Assembly (NCBI GenBank): GCA_964635015.1
Contig: CAZWMS010000002.1
Location: 1-64,000 of the forward strand
Origin: CAJWPI01 sp964635015
Lineage (GTDB): Bacteria > Pseudomonadota > Gammaproteobacteria > Magnimaribacterales > Magnimaribacteraceae
Direction of reading: 5' to 3'
Length of the DNA stretch: 64,000 nucleotides
Positions 1 through 7,746 of this stretch are shown here, in pieces. A program made the position numbers and the translations under genes. Position 1 is the stretch's first letter; each line of letters opens with the position of its first letter. A model generated the notes under the pieces. That model searched no databases, had not been told where the DNA came from, and saw nothing but the letters and a program-made list of their open reading frames with translations.

Positions 1-2
1 CC

Positions 3-659
3 ATGCCACCTCATAACAGAAGTTTAGTAGTTATGGGAGCAGCTATGCTTTGGGTTGGATGGTTTGGATTCAATGCAGGTAGTGCCGTAGCTGCTAGTGG
101 AGATGCTGGAATGGCTATGTTAGTCACGCACATTAGTGCTGCTATGGGGGCCTTTACTTGGATGACTTTAGAATGGTTAAGGCAGGGTAAACCTACAGTG
201 GTAGGAATAGCTACTGGAATGGTAGCTGGACTTGCAACAATAACCCCAGCAGCAGGTACTGTTGGTCCGGAAGGAGCATTACTCATTGGTTTACTTGCAG
301 GTTTAGTTTGTTTTTATGCCACTCAAACACTCAAAGGAATCCTCGGTGTTGACGACTCCTTAGATGTTTTTCCAGTTCACGGGGTTGGAGGCATGTTGGG
401 TATAATTATGCTCAGCTTTGTGGGCACTCCTGGGGGGTTTTTAGGATCTGGAGCCTCGGGTATAGCTGAGGGAGGACCTATATCTCAATTACTTATTCAA
501 CTACAAGGAATTGCAGTTATATTTATTTGGACTGCTGTAGCTTCCTGGGCGATACTCAAACTCATAGGTCTTTTTGTTGATCTTAGGGTCGATGAAGAAT
601 CCGAAAACAAGGGCTTAGATGTAACTGAGCACGAAGAAAGAAGTTATGATTTAAGTTAA
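3..659 (+). CDS. amt: Ammonium transporter (Amt family), C-terminal part
   Basis: Integral inner-membrane channel for ammonium, cut by the left edge of the window; the first Met is internal, so only about the last 218 residues are present. The fragment starts in a helix with the family motif GWFGFNAGS, has several further hydrophobic helices, and carries VFPVHGVGGMLG, which holds the second of the two pore histidines. The tail from RVDEESENKGLDVTEHEE is the conserved cytoplasmic tail that in AmtB contacts the PII protein GlnK, so PII control is likely. It ends just before a strong terminator and reads as the last gene of its transcription unit. The specific paralogue cannot be told from the fragment. 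Confidence 0.95.
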   Translation: MPPHNRSLVVMGAAMLWVGWFGFNAGSAVAASGDAGMAMLVTHISAAMGAFTWMTLEWLRQGKPTVVGIATGMVAGLATITPAAGTVGPEGALLIGLLAGLVCFYATQTLKGILGVDDSLDVFPVHGVGGMLGIIMLSFVGTPGGFLGSGASGIAEGGPISQLLIQLQGIAVIFIWTAVASWAILKLIGLFVDLRVDEESENKGLDVTEHEERSYDLS

Positions 660-671
660 TTTTGTCTTAAG

Positions 672-718
672 AAAAACCGATCACAGGTAAAAAGACTTTG
701 TGGTCGGTTTTCTTTTTT
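672..718 (+). terminator. Rho-independent terminator after amt
   Basis: A 12-base-pair stem (673-684 with 700-711, one G-U pair) closes a 15-base loop and is followed by a run of six T at 713-718. It starts about 13 bases after the amt stop codon, on the same strand, and separates amt from miaA. Confidence 0.9.
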
Positions 719-749
719 ATATCTAATTATTTTATTAACATGTATATGA

Positions 750-1712
750 ATGCAATTTATGAAGGATAAACCAAAGATAGTTTCAATAATGGGTCCTACC
801 GGAGTGGGTAAAACTGATTTAGCAATTTCATTATCAGAAACTATTCCTTCAGAAATAGTAAGTGTTGATTCTGTGCAGATATATAAGCATCTAAATATAG
901 GTAGCGGCAAGCCATCTTCAAAAGTGCTGACCAAATATCCTCATAAGCTCATTGATATTTTAGAGCTTAGGCAATCCTATTCTATGGCTCTATTCAGAAG
1001 AGATGCTATGAAAGAAATAATAGAAGCCACTGCAAATAAAAAAGTTCCTTTATTGGTAGGTGGAACTATGCTTTATTTTAGGTCTATTGTTGAAGGTATA
1101 TCATATATGCCTTCTGCTAGTAGAAAAATAAGGGAAAAAATTTATGACGAGGCAGGTAAGAAGGGTTGGGATTTTCTTCATAAGAAGTTATCTTTAATTG
1201 ACCCTAAATCTGCAAACAAAATACACAAGAATGACTCTCAAAGAATCCAACGAGCTCTAGAAGTTTATGAATTAACCTTACAACCTATGTCTATTTGGCA
1301 GAATAAAAAAAGATTAAATAAAAGTGGGTTGGCTTTAGATTATGAAATTTTTCAATTTGCAATTAAACCAGAAAGTAGAGAAATACATAGGCAACAAGTA
1401 AAAAGAAGATTTTTATCCATGTTAGATAATGGTTTAATTGGAGAAGTAAAGAATTTATTAGAATTAAAAGGGATAAATAGTGATTTAAAGGCTTTGAAGA
1501 ATGTTGGCTATAAGCAGGTTTGTCAATACTTAGAAGGTCATCTGTCTTATGATGAAATGATAAATAGAGCGGTAATTGCTACTAGACAATTAGCAAAAAG
1601 ACAAATGACTTTTCTGCGTGGATGGAAGGATATAATCTGGCTTCCTTACGATAAAGAATCTGCACTTTCATTGATAGCAAATAAGATAGAAAATAAAACT
1701 TTAAAGACTTAA
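750..1712 (+). CDS. miaA: tRNA dimethylallyltransferase MiaA
   Basis: Transfers a dimethylallyl group from DMAPP to N6 of A37 in tRNAs that read UNN codons. At 320 residues it has normal family length. Visible motifs are the P-loop GPTGVGKT (residues 15-22), VDSVQIYKHLNIGSGKP (DMAPP/tRNA region), HKLIDI, GGTMLYF, QRALEVY and the C-terminal ATRQLAKRQMTFLRGW. The start could be ATG 750 or the in-frame ATG 759; neither has a good Shine-Dalgarno sequence. It is the first gene of a run with hflX seven bases downstream. In most gammaproteobacteria hfq lies between these two genes; here there is no room for it. The 35 bases between the amt terminator and the start should hold its promoter, but I see no clear hexamers. 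Confidence 0.97.
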   Translation: MQFMKDKPKIVSIMGPTGVGKTDLAISLSETIPSEIVSVDSVQIYKHLNIGSGKPSSKVLTKYPHKLIDILELRQSYSMALFRRDAMKEIIEATANKKVPLLVGGTMLYFRSIVEGISYMPSASRKIREKIYDEAGKKGWDFLHKKLSLIDPKSANKIHKNDSQRIQRALEVYELTLQPMSIWQNKKRLNKSGLALDYEIFQFAIKPESREIHRQQVKRRFLSMLDNGLIGEVKNLLELKGINSDLKALKNVGYKQVCQYLEGHLSYDEMINRAVIATRQLAKRQMTFLRGWKDIIWLPYDKESALSLIANKIENKTLKT

Positions 1713-1719
1713 TTTTTTT

Positions 1720-3000
1720 ATGATTTCGGATAGAGACTTAACCAAGCCAATTATCATAGTTCAGATAGAACTTCATAAGACTAAAAGAGAAAATTTTACA
1801 GATAAGCTTTCAGAATTTAAGAATCTTGTTCTTTCTACTGGAGTAGTTAATTTAAAAGAAGTTATTGGAAAACAGGCCAGACCAGTTGCAGGAACATTTA
1901 TCAGAAAGGGAAAAGCCTTATCTATAAAGAAAATAGTAGAGGATACAAAATCAAATCTTGTTATCTTTAATCATGAACTAACACCATCACAAGAGAGAAA
2001 CTTAGAGTCTATTTTTAACGCTAGAGTCCTTGACAGGACAGGGTTAATACTTGATATATTTGCCATTCGTGCAAACAGTCATGTGGGGAAGCTTCAAGTT
2101 GAGCTTGCACAATTAACTCACCTCTCAACTCGCTTAATAAGAGGTTGGAGTCATTTAGAGAGACAAAGAGGTGGAATAGGTTTAAGAGGAGGACCGGGAG
2201 AGAAGCAACTAGAAACAGATAGAAGATTAATTGGTCAAAGGATAAAGTCAATTAAGAAAAGATTGAGTAGAGTTCACAGGCAAAAATCTATTAATAGATA
2301 TTCTAGAAAAAAAAGTCAGAATAAGTTGGTTGCTTTAGTTGGATATACAAATTCTGGGAAAACCACTCTCTTTAATATATTGACTGGAGCAAATGAATTG
2401 GTAGCTAATAAGCCTTTCGCAACTTTAGACTCTATAACCAGAAGAAATGCTACTCCTGAATTAGAGAGAATTTTATTCTCAGATACAGTAGGCTTTATAT
2501 CTGATCTTCCAACCCACTTAGTTGAATCTTTTAAAACAACTCTGGATGAATTAAATGCTGCAGATCTTTTAATCCATGTAGTGGATATTTCTGATCCTAA
2601 CCATTTAGAGAAAATTGAAAATGTTAATCAGTTACTAGATGAATTAAACCTTACTCAAATCCCTCAAATTAGGGTAAATAATAAGATAGATAAGCTTAGT
2701 ATGGGGGTTTATAAAAAAACAACTAGACAAAATACAAAAGAAGTTTGGATTTCTGCAAAACATAATTCAGGCATAGAAAGCCTTAAGGAATCTTTAAATA
2801 AATTTATAAATGAAGGAATTTTTAAAGGTTGGATTACTCTTGAATCTTCACTGGGCAAATTAAGATCTAGGCTTTATTCGCTTGGAAGGGTAATTGAAGA
2901 AAGAACTACAGACAAGGGTCTGATACAATTGCATTTAAAAGTAGGAAATCAAGAGTTAAAAAAAATAACTTCTCAAAAAGGCATAGATATTATTGAGTAA
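1720..3000 (+). CDS. hflX: Ribosome-associated GTPase HflX
   Basis: GTPase that binds 50S and 70S ribosomes and in E. coli helps split or rescue stalled ribosomes under stress. The 426 residues show an N-terminal HflX domain, a basic coiled linker with GLRGGPGEKQLETDRR (about 154-169; the glycine-rich family signature), then a G domain with P-loop GYTNSGKT (208-215), switch I FATLDSITRR, G3 DTVGF, G4 NKID and G5 SAKHNSGI. The start ATG lies seven bases after the miaA stop in a T-rich spacer with no Shine-Dalgarno sequence, which suggests translational coupling to miaA. hflK and hflC follow, the standard gammaproteobacterial order except for the missing hfq. Confidence 0.97.
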   Translation: MISDRDLTKPIIIVQIELHKTKRENFTDKLSEFKNLVLSTGVVNLKEVIGKQARPVAGTFIRKGKALSIKKIVEDTKSNLVIFNHELTPSQERNLESIFNARVLDRTGLILDIFAIRANSHVGKLQVELAQLTHLSTRLIRGWSHLERQRGGIGLRGGPGEKQLETDRRLIGQRIKSIKKRLSRVHRQKSINRYSRKKSQNKLVALVGYTNSGKTTLFNILTGANELVANKPFATLDSITRRNATPELERILFSDTVGFISDLPTHLVESFKTTLDELNAADLLIHVVDISDPNHLEKIENVNQLLDELNLTQIPQIRVNNKIDKLSMGVYKKTTRQNTKEVWISAKHNSGIESLKESLNKFINEGIFKGWITLESSLGKLRSRLYSLGRVIEERTTDKGLIQLHLKVGNQELKKITSQKGIDIIE

Positions 3001-3033
3001 TAAAAGGAAATAAATAAAGGAGAGAAAATTTAA

Positions 3034-4164
3034 ATGTCTTGGAATAACAATAATGGTAATAAAGATCCTTGGGGGAGAAATGATGGTCCCCCTGATATAG
3101 ATGAAGCCATAAAAAAAATAAAAGAGCGTTTTAGTCTCTTATTTGGTTCTTCAGGAGGAGGAGGTTTTACTTCCAAAAGTTTCTTTTCCTTATTTTCGAT
3201 TTTACTTGCTTTATGGTTTGTATTTGGAATATATCAGGTAGAGCAAGCAGAAAGATCTGTTGTGCTAAGACTGGGTAAATATCTTGAAACAAAAGGTCCG
3301 GGTCTTCATTGGAACCCTCCTATAATTGATTCAGTGACAAAAGTAGATGTAGTAAGAGTTAGACCCCATCGTCATGATGCTTTAATGCTCACAAAGGACG
3401 AGAACATAGTGGATGTAACCGTTTCTGTTCAGTATCAAATTACTAACCCAGAAAATTATCTTCTTGAAATAAGAGGTGCTGATAATAGCCTAGCTCAAGC
3501 TACAGAAAGTGCATTGAGGCATGTAATAGGAAGTACAATTATGGACGATGCTTTGACTACAGGACGGGAGTTAATAGCACAGCAAGTTAAAGAAAGACTC
3601 CAGATCTATTTAGATAAATATATAACAGGATTACAGGTAGTAATTGTTAATATAGAAGATTCTTCTCCTCCTGATCAGGTACAAGAAGCATTTGATGATG
3701 TTATAAAAGCCCGTGAGGATGAAGTAAGAGTTAGGAATGAAGCCGAAACCTATGCAAATGGTCTGGTGCCAGAAGCAAGAGGTCAAGCTCAAAGAATGAT
3801 TCAACAAGCACAAGCTTACAGAGAGCAAGTAATTGCTGAGGCCCAAGGAGACGCTACTCGCTTTAATCTCCTTTTAGCAGAGTATGAAAAAGCTCCAGAA
3901 GTAACTAGAAATAGACTATACCTTGATGCAGTACAGAATGTTATGTCCAATAGCACTAAGGTTATGATAGATGTGGAGGGTGGAAATAATATTCTTTATT
4001 TGCCTTTAGATAAGATAGCTAAAGCTTCAAGGAATGAGGAAGAAAATATTAGCATTCCTTCGCAAGAATCAAACCAAACAAACTCTTCTGGTTCTATTAG
4101 AGAATTAACCAATAGAGTCATAGAAGAGATTAGAAGAAGAAATAGACAACAGGATGGGAGATAA
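3034..4164 (+). CDS. hflK: FtsH modulator HflK (SPFH/band-7 protein)
   Basis: Inner-membrane SPFH protein that with HflC forms the large cage around the AAA protease FtsH and limits its action on membrane substrates. The 376 residues show a Gly/Asn/Asp-rich cytoplasmic N-terminus typical of HflK, one transmembrane segment (about residues 50-66), then the band-7 domain beginning EQAERSVVLRLGKY, a long Ala/Gln/Glu-rich coiled coil and a polar C-tail. The start has a good AAAGGAG ribosome site at 3016-3022, the clearest one in this operon. The stop and the hflC start overlap in TAATG, so translation of the two subunits is coupled. Confidence 0.96.
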   Translation: MSWNNNNGNKDPWGRNDGPPDIDEAIKKIKERFSLLFGSSGGGGFTSKSFFSLFSILLALWFVFGIYQVEQAERSVVLRLGKYLETKGPGLHWNPPIIDSVTKVDVVRVRPHRHDALMLTKDENIVDVTVSVQYQITNPENYLLEIRGADNSLAQATESALRHVIGSTIMDDALTTGRELIAQQVKERLQIYLDKYITGLQVVIVNIEDSSPPDQVQEAFDDVIKAREDEVRVRNEAETYANGLVPEARGQAQRMIQQAQAYREQVIAEAQGDATRFNLLLAEYEKAPEVTRNRLYLDAVQNVMSNSTKVMIDVEGGNNILYLPLDKIAKASRNEEENISIPSQESNQTNSSGSIRELTNRVIEEIRRRNRQQDGR

Positions 4165-5036
4165 TGAGTAAATTAAAAATTTTTATATCTGCTTTTTTAG
4201 TCATATTAGTTATTTTGTTGACTCAGTCTCTGTATGTGGTTAAAGAGACTCAAAGAGCCGTATTACTTAGATTTGGAGAAATAATTCAGTTTGATGTTTC
4301 CCCGGGCTTACACTTTAAATTTCCAGTTATTAACACCGTGAGAAAATTTGATTCAAGAATACTAACTTTAGATGCTCCACCACAAAGATATTTAACATCT
4401 GAGAAGAAGGCTCTCATGGTGGATTCTTTTGTTAAGTGGAGAGTTAAAAATGTAGCTAAATATTTTACTACTAGTGGAGGAGATGAAGAGAGATTAAAAA
4501 GACTACTTATACAAAGAATAGACACAGGTTTGCGTAATGAGTTTGGAGTTAGGACAGTAAAAGAAGTTGTTTCCGGTGAAAGGGATGAGTTAATGACTAA
4601 ACTGGCCACTCAACTTGATCTTATTGCACAAAAGGAACTAGGAATTGAAGTAATCGATCTTAGAGTTAAGAAAATAGATCTTCCTACGGAAGTTAGTGAA
4701 TCTGTCTATAACAGAATGCGTACTGAAAGAGAGAGATTAGCAAGGGAACTTAGAGCTCAAGGTAACGAAGTAGCAGCAGAAATAAGGGCAAAGGCTGATA
4801 AAGCAAAAACTGTTATATTAGCTGATGCTTATAGAGAAGCTGAAGAAACCAAGGGTGATGGAGATGCCACAGCTACGGCAACATATGCTTCTGCTTATTC
4901 AAAAAATGCTGAATTTTATGACTTCACTAGAAGTCTTAAGGCATATCAGGCAACTTTTGAGAATAAATCTGATATTTTATTGATAGATCCAGAAAGTGAT
5001 TTTTTTAAATACTTAGATAATTCAAAAGTTGATTAA
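4164..5036 (+). CDS. hflC: FtsH modulator HflC (SPFH/band-7 protein)
   Basis: Partner of HflK in the FtsH-HflKC membrane complex. The 290 residues have an N-terminal signal-anchor (about 4-24), the motif VVKETQRAVLLRFGEI that opens the band-7 domain, and a coiled coil rich in Arg, Glu and Ala (RTERERLARELRAQGNE) before a Tyr/Phe-rich end including FYDFTRSLKAY. Length matches the family. It overlaps hflK by one base. The last residues are short and polar, as expected for the periplasmic crown of the cage. No gene for the FtsH protease itself is in the window. Confidence 0.96.
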   Translation: MSKLKIFISAFLVILVILLTQSLYVVKETQRAVLLRFGEIIQFDVSPGLHFKFPVINTVRKFDSRILTLDAPPQRYLTSEKKALMVDSFVKWRVKNVAKYFTTSGGDEERLKRLLIQRIDTGLRNEFGVRTVKEVVSGERDELMTKLATQLDLIAQKELGIEVIDLRVKKIDLPTEVSESVYNRMRTERERLARELRAQGNEVAAEIRAKADKAKTVILADAYREAEETKGDGDATATATYASAYSKNAEFYDFTRSLKAYQATFENKSDILLIDPESDFFKYLDNSKVD

Positions 5037-5068
5037 AAAAGTAAATTAAATCTGCCAGTTGTTTATTT

Positions 5069-6058
5069 ATGGCAACAAAAATCGATTGGAATCTTCCTGA
5101 AGGAGTTGAAGAAATTCTACCTCCAAAGGCAATGAAGGTGGAAAAATTAAGAAGGAAATTAATTGATCTTTATGTTTCGTCTGGTTACGAATTTATTCTT
5201 CCTCCTTTAATAGAATTTTCTGAAACCTTAGGGGGCGAAGCTCACGAAGAGTTGTCCAGTTATGCCTTTACTTTTAAAGACGAATTGTCAGGGAAAAATT
5301 TATCTATCAGGCCGGATATTTCAGAACAAGCCTCAAGAATAGATGCCTATAGAATTGAATCAATCAAGCCAGTTAGGCTCTGTTATGCTGGAGATGTTGT
5401 TAAAAACAAGATCTCACCCATTCACAGATCAAGAACAACTATCCAAGTTGGAGCAGAAATTTATGGTGATCACTCAATGAATGCAGACTTAGAGAGCATC
5501 CAACTTATGATAAAAAGTTTAATAAATCTAGGAATAGACAAAATAACTTTAAGTTTAGGTCATGCGGGTTTAATATCTTTAGTGATCAAAGAATTAGGAA
5601 AAAATACTTTTAGTCATATTCAAGATATAGAAGCTGCATTGTCAAGAAAATCCCAGTCAGATATTAGAGCTTTAAGCAACAAGAATTTAACTGAAGATAA
5701 GATAAAATTGTTGTTAGATTTATGTAATTTGTACGGAAAGAAAGAGATTTTAGATTCAGCCCACAAGAAGTTAAAAATTTTGGGAAAAGAAGCAAAAGAT
5801 TATCTTTCTTACTTAGAAAGAGTAGTAGAAAATTTAGATTTAGATGAAAGAGTTAAAATCCATATAGACTTAGGTGAGGTTCATGGATTTAGGTACCACA
5901 ATGGAATTGTTTTCTCTGCTTTTATAGAAAATGCTGGTTATTGTCTTTCAAAAGGAGGCAGGTATGATGGGTTGAGTAAAGTAGAAAACTTACCAAGATC
6001 TGCTGTAGGTTTTGATTTAGATTTATTAGCGGTTGTAAATTTTGCAAATATATCTTGA
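5069..6058 (+). CDS. hisZ: ATP phosphoribosyltransferase regulatory subunit HisZ
   Basis: Class II aminoacyl-tRNA synthetase paralogue, related to HisRS, that activates a short-form HisG in the first step of histidine synthesis. The opening WNLPEGVEEILPP and the core YEFILPPLIEFSETL, LSIRPDISEQASRI and VRLCYAGDVV are typical of HisZ rather than of a true HisRS, as is the gene position between hflC and purA. At 329 residues it is shorter than many family members (about 390), with the loss at the C-terminal side; the GGRYDGL motif is present near residue 297 so the fold looks complete. HisG is not in the window; its presence as a short form elsewhere would be expected. Confidence 0.93.
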   Translation: MATKIDWNLPEGVEEILPPKAMKVEKLRRKLIDLYVSSGYEFILPPLIEFSETLGGEAHEELSSYAFTFKDELSGKNLSIRPDISEQASRIDAYRIESIKPVRLCYAGDVVKNKISPIHRSRTTIQVGAEIYGDHSMNADLESIQLMIKSLINLGIDKITLSLGHAGLISLVIKELGKNTFSHIQDIEAALSRKSQSDIRALSNKNLTEDKIKLLLDLCNLYGKKEILDSAHKKLKILGKEAKDYLSYLERVVENLDLDERVKIHIDLGEVHGFRYHNGIVFSAFIENAGYCLSKGGRYDGLSKVENLPRSAVGFDLDLLAVVNFANIS

Positions 6059-6061
6059 AAA

Positions 6062-7351
6062 ATGAGTAAATGTATTTCTTTGTTAGGACTTCAATGGGGG
6101 GATGAGGGCAAAGGAAAGTTAGTTGATTTTTTATCAAAAGACATAGATGCAGCAGTTCGTTACCAAGGGGGACATAATGCAGGTCATACTTTGATGGTAG
6201 GCAAAGATAAAATAATTTTTCATCTATTGCCTTCAGCTATTTATCACAAAAATATTCAATGTTTTATAGGTAGGGGAGTTGTAGTAAGTTTAGAAGCATT
6301 TTTCCAAGAGATTAAGGAAGCATCCAATTTTATAGGAGACATCAAAGAGCGCTTGACCATAAGCTCAGCATGCAGTCTCATTCAGTCGTATCATATAAAA
6401 ATAGAACAGCTAAGAGAAATGTCAAAATCACAAGTAACAATCGGAACTACTGGCAAAGGTATAGGACCAACCTATGAAGATAGGGTTGGAAGAAGATCTA
6501 TAAGAGTAGTAGATTTGTATACCCCAAGTTTATTAGAAGACAAGTTAAAAGAAGCACTAAGTTTTTATAATTTTCAATTCAAGCATTATTTTAATTCTGA
6601 TGAAGAAGATTTATCTAATTTACTAGATAGGAACTTAGAATTGGCTGAAGACCTAAGACCGTATGTAGGAAATGTTATTCAAGAATTAAGACAGCTTCAG
6701 GATAATAATAAAAATATCTTATTTGAGGGTGCACAAGGATCTTTATTAGATATAAGTTTTGGAACTTATCCCTTCGTAACTTCTAGCAATTCTTCAGTGG
6801 GTGGTATTTCTTCAGGAGCAGGGATTAGTCCCTCAGCTCTTGATTATTCTCTAGGAGTAACTAAAGCCTATACGACAAGAGTAGGTGAAGGTCCATTTCC
6901 TACTGAACTTACAAATGGGGTAGGAGAACATCTTGCAGCAAAAGGAGGTGAGATAGGTGCTACCACGGGGAGACCCAGGCGTTGTGGATGGTTAGATGGA
7001 GTATTACTTTCCCATATGGCTTATTTAAATGGAGTAAACGGACTTTGCTTAACTAAAATTGATGTTTTAGACGGATTAGACAAAATCAAAATATGTGTAG
7101 ATTATTCAAGTGCCAAGAAAAAAGAATATATTTTAGAGACCATGAGCTTAGAAGAAATAAAGCCTAAATATGTGGAATTATCTGGTTGGAAAGAATCAAC
7201 ATACCAAATTCAGAAATTTCATGAACTCAATCAAGGTGCAAAAAACTTCATTGATAAAGTAGAAGAAATAAGTGGCATTCCTGTGGTTATGGTATCTACT
7301 GGACCCAAACGAGAAGATATAATTGTTAGAGAATATCCATTGAATTTATGA
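6062..7351 (+). CDS. purA: Adenylosuccinate synthetase
   Basis: Joins aspartate to IMP with GTP to make adenylosuccinate, the first committed step to AMP. The 429 residues match family length. Motifs are QWGDEGKGKLVD (residues 11-22, GTP loop with the catalytic Asp), GGHNAGHT with the catalytic His, the IMP loop GTTGKGIGPTYEDRVGR, FEGAQGSLLDI, and the C-terminal Asp-binding and GTP-binding segments GATTGRPRRCGWLD and TKIDVLD. It starts three bases after the hisZ stop. Its own stop overlaps the next start in ATGA. Confidence 0.98.
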   Translation: MSKCISLLGLQWGDEGKGKLVDFLSKDIDAAVRYQGGHNAGHTLMVGKDKIIFHLLPSAIYHKNIQCFIGRGVVVSLEAFFQEIKEASNFIGDIKERLTISSACSLIQSYHIKIEQLREMSKSQVTIGTTGKGIGPTYEDRVGRRSIRVVDLYTPSLLEDKLKEALSFYNFQFKHYFNSDEEDLSNLLDRNLELAEDLRPYVGNVIQELRQLQDNNKNILFEGAQGSLLDISFGTYPFVTSSNSSVGGISSGAGISPSALDYSLGVTKAYTTRVGEGPFPTELTNGVGEHLAAKGGEIGATTGRPRRCGWLDGVLLSHMAYLNGVNGLCLTKIDVLDGLDKIKICVDYSSAKKKEYILETMSLEEIKPKYVELSGWKESTYQIQKFHELNQGAKNFIDKVEEISGIPVVMVSTGPKREDIIVREYPLNL

Positions 7352-7737
7352 GTTACATTATTAAGGTCACGGTTTTTATTTTTTCTTTAGTTATGTTAGC
7401 TGAAGAAGGGATCAGAGGACATGTATTGGGTGATAAATACAAGGCAGATAAGCACTCTACATTGGTACTTTACCACTATAAAAAAGATGTTAATAAACCG
7501 TGGCTTACTGGAGACTTCGATTTTCCTGGAATTATTTCTTTGTATTTAGTTTCAGTAGATTCCAGAGATTTATATAAGGTAAAGAAAGGAGATAAGATTG
7601 AACTCATTGAAAGTTTAAATGAAAGTGATATTTATAAAGTTAAGTTATTAAAAGACAACTCAAGAAGACCTTTCTATTTTTTAAAATCAGAGGATCTCAA
7701 GCACTTCAAATTAGAAGAAAAGCCTTCTTCTAGTTAA
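7348..7737 (+). CDS. Small exported protein of unknown function
   Basis: I do not recognise this 129-residue protein. It opens with a hydrophobic segment (about residues 4-18, ending MLAEEG) that looks like a signal peptide or membrane anchor. The rest is polar and Lys-rich with alternating hydrophobic residues (SLYLVSVDSRDLYKVKKGD, DIYKVKLL), which suggests a small beta-rich periplasmic domain, perhaps SH3-like. Cysteines are absent. The start codon overlaps the purA stop (ATGA) and the DUF3604 gene follows nine bases after its stop, so it may be translated with purA and act with the exported DUF3604 protein. The reading frame is supported by the coupling and by similar base use to its neighbours. 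Confidence 0.7.
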   Translation: MSYIIKVTVFIFSLVMLAEEGIRGHVLGDKYKADKHSTLVLYHYKKDVNKPWLTGDFDFPGIISLYLVSVDSRDLYKVKKGDKIELIESLNESDIYKVKLLKDNSRRPFYFLKSEDLKHFKLEEKPSSS

Positions 7738-7746
7738 CTTGAGAAT

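Noticed and set aside
11..286. Open frame on the minus strand opposite amt
   Set aside because: It lies wholly within a clear transporter gene, has no recognisable motif and no supporting context.
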